Assembly (NCBI GenBank): GCA_016840905.1
Contig: JAEORM010000280.1
Coordinates: 1-10,102, forward strand
Direction of reading: 5' to 3'
Length of the DNA stretch: 10,102 nt
DNA from: Candidatus Gerdarchaeota archaeon
GTDB taxonomy: Archaea; Asgardarchaeota; Heimdallarchaeia; JABLTI01
Shown here piece by piece: positions 5,757-10,102 of this stretch. The position numbers and the translations under genes were made by a program. How positions within the stretch are numbered: the stretch's first letter is position 1; every line of letters begins with the position of its first letter. The notes under the pieces are model-generated. The model worked only from the letters and a program-made list of their open reading frames with translations, did no database searches and was not told the origin of the DNA.

Positions 5757-6347
5757 ATGACGGGAAAAATAAAAGATAGGTTTAGAACGAGTTTAATTTT
5801 TAGTTTGATTTTTATGATGTGTATTGGAACAAGTTTTGTTCATTGTTTTAGTAATGATAATTTATCACAAAAAATGGAAATAAATAAGATGATTCTTGAA
5901 CCATTTATAAGATATGAAAAATACAGCATTGTAGGTGGTTCATCCGTCACGTTTTATTATCAATCAAGGACTGTCTATTACAATCACTTCTTTAATTTTA
6001 CAGTACCAAATTATTCAAATGGCTCAATAATTATTGAATCCGAACAAGTGGATAACTTTAATCCTAGTTTTTTAACAGGTGAATTAGGTATCGGTGAAAC
6101 TTTTGTAGAAAATTGCACTTTTGTTGGTTCATTTACTCAAGGTGATAAAATAGATTACTATGAAATAAAATTCACACTCGGAACAGGAACAAATACAACA
6201 ATTATATTTACACATATAATTTGGGATTTTTATGTTTATAAAATGGGTATTGGTGGTATAATAGGTTTTAGCATCGCGGGGATTGCCATAATTGTACTCA
6301 TTATCTTCTTAGTCAAACCAAAAAGAAAAGAATATGCTAATGTTTGA
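5757..6347 (+). CDS. Predicted surface-anchored membrane protein of unknown function
   Basis: I do not recognise a family. The 196-residue protein has a basic N terminus (KIKDRFR) and a hydrophobic signal or anchor segment (11-30). About 130 residues of Ser/Thr/Asn/Tyr-rich, strand-like extracellular sequence follow, then a transmembrane helix at about 164-187 (GIGGIIGFSIAGIAIIVLII) and a short basic tail (KPKRKE). This is a type I layout with the domain outside the cell. Four N-x-S/T sequons are present (N80, N88, N119, N146), compatible with archaeal N-glycosylation. The pattern resembles the many small single-domain surface proteins of Asgard archaea. It is convergent with the alpha/beta hydrolase gene, 16 bases from stop to stop, and divergent from the DUF4380-like gene. 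No ligand can be inferred. Confidence 0.75.
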   Translation: MTGKIKDRFRTSLIFSLIFMMCIGTSFVHCFSNDNLSQKMEINKMILEPFIRYEKYSIVGGSSVTFYYQSRTVYYNHFFNFTVPNYSNGSIIIESEQVDNFNPSFLTGELGIGETFVENCTFVGSFTQGDKIDYYEIKFTLGTGTNTTIIFTHIIWDFYVYKMGIGGIIGFSIAGIAIIVLIIFLVKPKRKEYANV

Positions 6348-6363
6348 ACATTAAACAATATTC

Positions 6364-7392
6364 TTATTCGATATTTTTTTCAAACTCCTTTAGATACTCA
6401 GGGATATATTCTTCTGTAGTAATTTTTGACAATTCATTTACAAGTAAACCAAGAGCATATTCTCTTTCGGTTTCATCTATACCTAAGAAGAGAAATCGAC
6501 TATTTGGTAGCTCATCAGTAAATCTAGGATAATTTTTAGCATCATGCACACGATCATGTGTTCCTGCTATCACCAAAACTTCTTCTTCAATCTTTGATAA
6601 TTTACCAAATAACTCAAAATCAGCTGCAGCTATAGCCGCTTTTTTCCATTTCCAAACTACAGTATCTTTGAAAGAATCAAGCATTCTTTTCTTTTGCTTT
6701 TTAGCTTTCATTCCCATAAACATTAAAGGTGGTAGGATTTTCATTAGAAGCGAGATAATGAAAACTGGTAAGATAGGAGCGAGCCACTTTAATACAAATT
6801 TATTAAACCAAAGTTTATGCATAGGTGCAAAGGTCACATATTGTGGTGCTTTAAGAGTACCATCTAGTAAGCCTTGAAACATTACGGATGCACCCCAACA
6901 AGAACCAAATAAAACAAAGTCTTGCCCAGGTAAATCAAAATACTCAATAACCGATTGAACATCCCTCGCATTTTGACTTAAATCCATATGAGCCTTTTTA
7001 CGTTTGATATTACTGCTAATTTTTTCTCGTGTTTCTACAAAATAGAAATCAATTCGATTATGTAACATTTCATAAAAATCATTAAAGAGTCTTGCCATAG
7101 TTGACCAACCTGAAATAAAGACTACTGGTCGAATATTTTGAGGATTCTTTTGTTTTACATGTATAACTCTTATAGTTCCACCCTGAACTGGAACATGATG
7201 TATTTTACAATTAGGTTCTTCCCAAAAGGATGGTACAGGTTGTTTTAATTCTTCGATTTTTGAACGGATCAATTGTACCTGTTTTTCAGGTGTAGTCAAA
7301 TAGGAAGTATAATCCTTTATGATATTTGATTTCTTTTTCTTTTTAATCCTATTTAATGCTATATGGTCTTGAGTAATTTCTTTTGTGGTCAT
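6364..7392 (-). CDS. Alpha/beta hydrolase, PhaC-like, with Cys at the nucleophile position
   Basis: This protein is 342 residues from ATG 7392; an in-frame TTG at 7419 would add nine. The N terminus is very basic (KKKKK at 17-21). The core has the oxyanion strand PVVFISGWS (89-97), RDVQSVIEYFDL (143-154) and the nucleophile elbow FGSCWGA (162-168). That reads G-x-C-x-G, with Cys165 where most hydrolases have Ser, as in polyhydroxyalkanoate synthases and relatives. A hydrophobic cap segment (PVFIISLLMKILPPLMFMGM, 209-228) follows. The acid strand VLVIAGTHD gives Asp280. The usual catalytic His after the last strand is not visible: the region FLGIDETEREYALGL has none, and no His occurs after H283. 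The enzyme may therefore be inactive or use another residue. A strong TATA box lies at 7466-7458. The substrate is unknown, and no phaE-like partner is nearby. Confidence 0.75.
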   Translation of the reverse strand: MTTKEITQDHIALNRIKKKKKSNIIKDYTSYLTTPEKQVQLIRSKIEELKQPVPSFWEEPNCKIHHVPVQGGTIRVIHVKQKNPQNIRPVVFISGWSTMARLFNDFYEMLHNRIDFYFVETREKISSNIKRKKAHMDLSQNARDVQSVIEYFDLPGQDFVLFGSCWGASVMFQGLLDGTLKAPQYVTFAPMHKLWFNKFVLKWLAPILPVFIISLLMKILPPLMFMGMKAKKQKKRMLDSFKDTVVWKWKKAAIAAADFELFGKLSKIEEEVLVIAGTHDRVHDAKNYPRFTDELPNSRFLFLGIDETEREYALGLLVNELSKITTEEYIPEYLKEFEKNIE

Positions 7393-7457
7393 ATTTAACG
7401 CCCGATTAATGGTTTTCAAGAAAGATTATTTTTGAGCCAAAATTTTTAACAAATTTA

Positions 7458-7466
7458 CTTTTATAA
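7458..7466 (-). promoter_or_regulatory. TATA box of the alpha/beta hydrolase gene
   Basis: The minus strand reads TTATAAAAG, a near-ideal archaeal TATA element. Standard spacing predicts a start near 7437, giving a leader of about 45 bases to ATG 7392 or about 18 to TTG 7419. The opposite strand (TTTATAATT, 7460-7468) could serve the divergent gene. Confidence 0.5.
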
Positions 7467-7542
7467 TTGTTTTGCTGATTCTTTTCATTGTTCTACATAA
7501 TATCTAAAAATGATATTGGTTGTAAAAAAATGGTGGTATATT

Positions 7543-8262
7543 ATGGAAAGAGAACTAGAAGAATCTGTTAGAAAGAAAAATCAGAGATATACTAAAGTAA
7601 CATTAGTAAGTATTGGTTTTATTTGCGCTTGTTTTCTACTTTATTTTATCAAAGAATTTATTGCTTTATTCAGATTCACACCACAATTGGATATATTTCA
7701 AGAGGCTTATGATATTCTCAATCCAGTGCTTTTCTATAGTATATTTGGAGTAGGTATTGTAGGTTTAATATTACTAATAATAAATTTAGATTATGTTAGA
7801 AAAATTGCTACTCAATTTGGTGATAAAATAATTGTTACAAGAAATCTATTTATCACAGCATTAATTATTAGAACTTTAACACTCCTATATTATATCTTTA
7901 TAGCTTTTGCTGCTTGGGGGGATGATAGTTTCTTACAAAGTTTTATGGTTGGTGGCGATTTAATTAATCATTTATTCATTTTAATACCACTTCTCTATTT
8001 GTCTAACACATTAAAAAAAGCTAGGAAAGAGAATCCAGATCAGATCACACGATTAATTTTACCCCCAATCATCTTTTGGTACTTAGTAGTTTGGATCATA
8101 GGATATCTTGTAGAAGTGTTTGTTAACTTTGTATTATTTAATAATCAAAATGCGATAGAAATAACGATTATGATAAATAGCTTAGTCCAAATGATTTTCA
8201 ACTCATATGGAATTGCTATGTTTATTGAATTAGCAAAAAAGAGAGAAAAAATCTTCTTTTGA
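7543..8262 (+). CDS. Six-helix integral membrane protein of unknown function
   Basis: The 239-residue protein has a short charged N terminus (MERELEESVRKKNQR) and six predicted membrane segments at about 18-43, 61-81, 101-125, 134-155, 171-199 and 206-230. Positive loops (KKARKE after helix 4) and a basic C-terminal end (AKKREKIFF) place both ends in the cytoplasm. I do not recognise a family, and no transporter or enzyme motif stands out. The start at ATG 7543 is chosen because GGTGG (7532-7536) lies 6 bases upstream. An in-frame ATG at 7510 would add 11 residues and has no Shine-Dalgarno site. The gene is divergent from the alpha/beta hydrolase, sharing a short AT-rich promoter region, and convergent with the amidohydrolase behind a terminator-like hairpin. 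Confidence 0.72.
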   Translation: MERELEESVRKKNQRYTKVTLVSIGFICACFLLYFIKEFIALFRFTPQLDIFQEAYDILNPVLFYSIFGVGIVGLILLIINLDYVRKIATQFGDKIIVTRNLFITALIIRTLTLLYYIFIAFAAWGDDSFLQSFMVGGDLINHLFILIPLLYLSNTLKKARKENPDQITRLILPPIIFWYLVVWIIGYLVEVFVNFVLFNNQNAIEITIMINSLVQMIFNSYGIAMFIELAKKREKIFF

Positions 8263-8271
8263 AAAAAATTA

Positions 8272-8316
8272 GAGTTGTAGTAAGGAAATACCTCCTAACA
8301 ACTCGTTTTATTTATT
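8272..8316 (+). terminator. Stem-loop plus T-rich tract between convergent genes
   Basis: GAGTTGT (8272-8278) pairs with ACAACTC (8298-8304). After a small internal loop, AGGA (8283-8286) pairs with TCCT (8293-8296). TTTTATTTATT follows at 8306-8316. It sits 10 bases after the membrane protein's TGA, so it is positioned as a terminator. Archaea need mainly the T tract; the hairpin may stabilise the 3' end. Confidence 0.5.
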
Positions 8317-8325
8317 CAATTTACA

Positions 8326-9954
8326 TCAAGAATTCTTTTTTCGCAAGATTTTTCCAGGTTTTATTAATTGATGATTTCCTTTTTCTACCACTAATTCACC
8401 ATTTACTATAACATGTTCAATACCTTCAGGTAATTGAATTGGATCCAAAAAAGTTGCTTTATCAATAACTGTATCTGGATTAAAAACAACAATATCTGCC
8501 CAATTTCCTTCGCGAATTATCCCTCGGTCAAATATTCCTAAACGCTGAGCGGGAAATGAAGTCATTTTTCTAATAGCGGTCTCGAGAGGCATTAATTTTT
8601 TCTCTCGAACATAAAGTCCTAGGATTCTGGGATAGGTTCCAAAATACCTTGGATGAGGTTTTCCATGACTAAGTGGTCCTGTTAATGGTATTGTTGAAGC
8701 ATCTGTACCAACCATCGTATATCGATCAATCATAATTCTTTCAATATCTTCATCACCCATAGATTGAATGGTCCTTGAACCTTTTGCTTTTTCATCAATT
8801 AAAATCTCACATAACACATCAAAAGTATCTTCTTTGTTAAGCTCTTGTGCTATTTCAGTCAATGATTTGCCAACGAAAGACTTCCATTTTTCTGTCTCGA
8901 GAGAAGCGATAAAGATATTATCCCAGCCACTACCTCTAGTAAAACTTTCAAAATTGATTCCTTCATACCTATCTTTTCGTATCTTTTCTTTTTCTTCAGG
9001 ATCATTTAGTCTTTCAAGAAGTTTTTCAAAACCACCTTCATGAGACCAAGGTGGTAAAAGAGTCACTAATGAGGTCATACCTCTGTTGTAAGGGTATTGA
9101 TCGCAAGTAATGTTTATTCCTTTCAAATTTGCTTCTTCAATGATCTGTAATGTTTTTTTGCTTAATCCCCAATAATCCTTACCAGAGATCTTATGATGAG
9201 CAATTTGTCCCCCTCGACATCCGGATTTCTTTACAATATCAATTACTTCTTGAACCGCTTCAACAACATATTTTCCTTCATTCCTAATATGACTAAAATA
9301 GAGACCATTATATTCTGCAACAATTTTAGCTAATTCAATTACTTCTTCGGTTTTAGCATAAGTTTGTGGTGTATAGATCAATCCCGTTGATAAACCAAAA
9401 GCTCCTGCTTTCATACCATCTCGAATATAATCTTTCATTTGTTCTAACTCATCTGTAGATGGTTCGCGGTTTTCATACCCCATTGCGGCTAATCGAACCA
9501 TCCCAAAACCCATTAAATGAGCGATATTTGAAGTGCAACCCAATTTTTCCATTTCGATCATATATTCACTAAATGATGACCAAGTAATAGTATAATCTAA
9601 TCCTGGAGGAGCAGACATAGAAAATTCCTTATCAAATAATTCTTTTTTGTTGGGATTAATTGGAGCTAAAGCAACACCACACATCCCTACAACCATAGTA
9701 GTTATCCCCTGATGAATTGTTGAAACTGTCATTTGGTCAAAAGGGATGGTATAATCAGAATGAGAATGAATATCGATGAATCCCGGGCAGACGATTAAAT
9801 TATTAGCATCAATAACCTTCTTAGAAGAAGAGTTAGATAATTTAAATCCTATTTTTACAATTTTTTCATCCTTAAGAGCAATATCAGCAAAAAATCCAGG
9901 ATTTCCGGTTCCATCAATTATTTTACCATTTTTTATTACAACATCATATTCCAA
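8326..9954 (-). CDS. N-acyl-D-amino-acid deacylase (D-aminoacylase) family amidohydrolase
   Basis: About 542 residues, a normal length for the family. The amidohydrolase superfamily core removes acyl groups from N-acyl-D-amino acids, or a related amide, in the cytoplasm. The N-terminal beta-sandwich strand is YDVVIKNGKIIDGTGNPGF, followed by PGFIDIHSHSD with H63, H65 and D67. Cys92 in VVGMCG sits at the metal-ligand Cys of D-aminoacylases. H222 (FSHIRNEG), H253/H254 (QIAHHK), CDQYPY (284-289), GTDAST with the catalytic Asp418, and SHGKPHPRYFGTYPR follow. The C-terminal strand GNWADIVVFNPDTV rebuilds the sandwich. All expected metal and catalytic positions appear intact. The start is uncertain: TTG 9954 gives the usual ME-YDVV terminus, while TTG 9963 lies in the upstream dyad; there is no ATG nearby. 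The substrate could also be an N-acyl-glutamate/aspartate or a hydantoin-like compound. Confidence 0.92.
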   Translation of the reverse strand: MEYDVVIKNGKIIDGTGNPGFFADIALKDEKIVKIGFKLSNSSSKKVIDANNLIVCPGFIDIHSHSDYTIPFDQMTVSTIHQGITTMVVGMCGVALAPINPNKKELFDKEFSMSAPPGLDYTITWSSFSEYMIEMEKLGCTSNIAHLMGFGMVRLAAMGYENREPSTDELEQMKDYIRDGMKAGAFGLSTGLIYTPQTYAKTEEVIELAKIVAEYNGLYFSHIRNEGKYVVEAVQEVIDIVKKSGCRGGQIAHHKISGKDYWGLSKKTLQIIEEANLKGINITCDQYPYNRGMTSLVTLLPPWSHEGGFEKLLERLNDPEEKEKIRKDRYEGINFESFTRGSGWDNIFIASLETEKWKSFVGKSLTEIAQELNKEDTFDVLCEILIDEKAKGSRTIQSMGDEDIERIMIDRYTMVGTDASTIPLTGPLSHGKPHPRYFGTYPRILGLYVREKKLMPLETAIRKMTSFPAQRLGIFDRGIIREGNWADIVVFNPDTVIDKATFLDPIQLPEGIEHVIVNGELVVEKGNHQLIKPGKILRKKNS

Positions 9955-9961
9955 AAGTATC

Positions 9962-9980
9962 AACCAATAGAATATTGGTT
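9962..9980. promoter_or_regulatory. Perfect 8-base-arm dyad at the amidohydrolase start
   Basis: AACCAATA-GAA-TATTGGTT has two perfect 8-base arms and a 3-base centre. It overlaps the alternative TTG start (9963-9961) and lies 7 bases before the preferred TTG at 9954. As DNA it suits a dimeric repressor. As RNA it would fold a small hairpin across the ribosome-entry region. Confidence 0.5.
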
Positions 9981-10037
9981 CAAGAAAATTAGAATATTAT
10001 GCAAAAATGAAGGAGTTGCTAGTTTCATCACTGAATT

Positions 10038-10046
10038 CTTTTTATA
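10038..10046 (-). promoter_or_regulatory. TATA box, probably amidohydrolase promoter; overlaps a plus-strand TATA
   Basis: The minus strand reads TATAAAAAG. A start near 10015-10020 would give a leader of about 60 bases that includes the dyad at 9962-9980. On the plus strand the overlapping TTTTTATAC (10039-10047) is about 25 bases before GAGGGAG at 10070-10076 and could drive the gene starting at 10081. Confidence 0.45.
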
Positions 10047-10080
10047 CTTTATCGACAATATTATACTTTGAGGGAGAACT

Positions 10081-10102
10081 ATGTTTGCTAAAAAGCATAA
10101 TA
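10081..10102 (+). CDS. Start of a plus-strand gene cut by the window edge
   Basis: ATG TTT GCT AAA AAG CAT AAT (MFAKKHN) is preceded by GAGGGAG at 10070-10076, a strong Shine-Dalgarno site 4 bases before the ATG, and by a TATA-like TTTATAC about 35 bases upstream. Only seven residues are visible, so no product can be named. It is divergent from the amidohydrolase. Confidence 0.55.

Noticed and set aside
6339..6352. AATGTT-TG-AACATT dyad at the end of the surface-protein gene
   Set aside because: The two-base loop cannot form a stable hairpin, the arms are short, and no T run follows; best treated as chance in AT-rich DNA.
8768..9043. Plus-strand open frame of 91 codons inside the amidohydrolase
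   Set aside because: Ser/Phe-rich antisense of a clearly coding gene; a typical shadow frame.
9776..9970. Plus-strand open frame opposite the amidohydrolase N terminus
   Set aside because: Antisense to the conserved PGFIDIHSHSD region, with no Shine-Dalgarno site or motif.
1..10102. CRISPR array, tRNA, transposase or phage genes
   Set aside because: No regularly spaced direct repeats, no cloverleaf-like sequence, and no integrase, transposase or structural phage protein among the translated frames.

Overview
The window looks archaeal, most likely from an Asgard-type (Lokiarchaeota or Heimdallarchaeota-like) genome, though the lineage is an inference. It is very AT-rich. Short intergenic gaps carry archaeal TATA-like boxes (for example CTATAAAAG at 1365-1373 and TTATAAAAG on the minus strand at 7466-7458), each roughly 25-60 bases before a start. 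Some genes have good Shine-Dalgarno sites (GAGGG or GGTGG) and others use GTG or TTG starts. Single genes alternate strand often. There is no rRNA, tRNA, CRISPR array, insertion sequence or phage gene. No gene-free stretch exceeds 300 bases; the longest gaps are about 180-200 bases (1270-1458, 3741-3923 and 5560-5756).

Left part (1-2938): the window opens in the 3' end of a VOC/glyoxalase-fold gene. Facing it is a two-gene minus-strand operon: an FMN-binding split-barrel (pyridoxamine-phosphate-oxidase-like) protein followed by a MarR-family repressor, with a 4-base ATGA overlap. Divergent from this operon is a Cys-rich protein with a winged-helix-like N terminus and two 4Fe-4S clusters, then a 44-residue zinc-ribbon gene. 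The shared intergenic region holds three exact copies of the palindrome ATAGTACTAT: two fused into a 20-base perfect palindrome on the operon side, and one overlapping the TATA box of the Fe-S gene. The simplest reading is that the MarR protein controls both directions, giving a small flavin/Fe-S redox regulon. This is the best candidate for a little-described system here.

Middle part (2972-5559): four minus-strand genes follow. They are a small TPR protein, a 52-residue CxxC zinc-binding protein, a membrane-bound YdjM-type metal-dependent hydrolase, and a cytoplasmic protein resembling the galactose-mutarotase-like DUF4380 group.

Right part (5757-10102): this holds a single-pass surface-anchored protein with a signal peptide and possible N-glycosylation sites, a PhaC-like alpha/beta hydrolase with a Cys nucleophile position and no obvious catalytic His, a six-helix membrane protein of unknown function, and a complete D-aminoacylase-family amidohydrolase with a strong dyad at its start. 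A last plus-strand gene begins at 10081 and runs off the window. Apart from the operon and the divergent pairs, the genes do not form an obvious single pathway.
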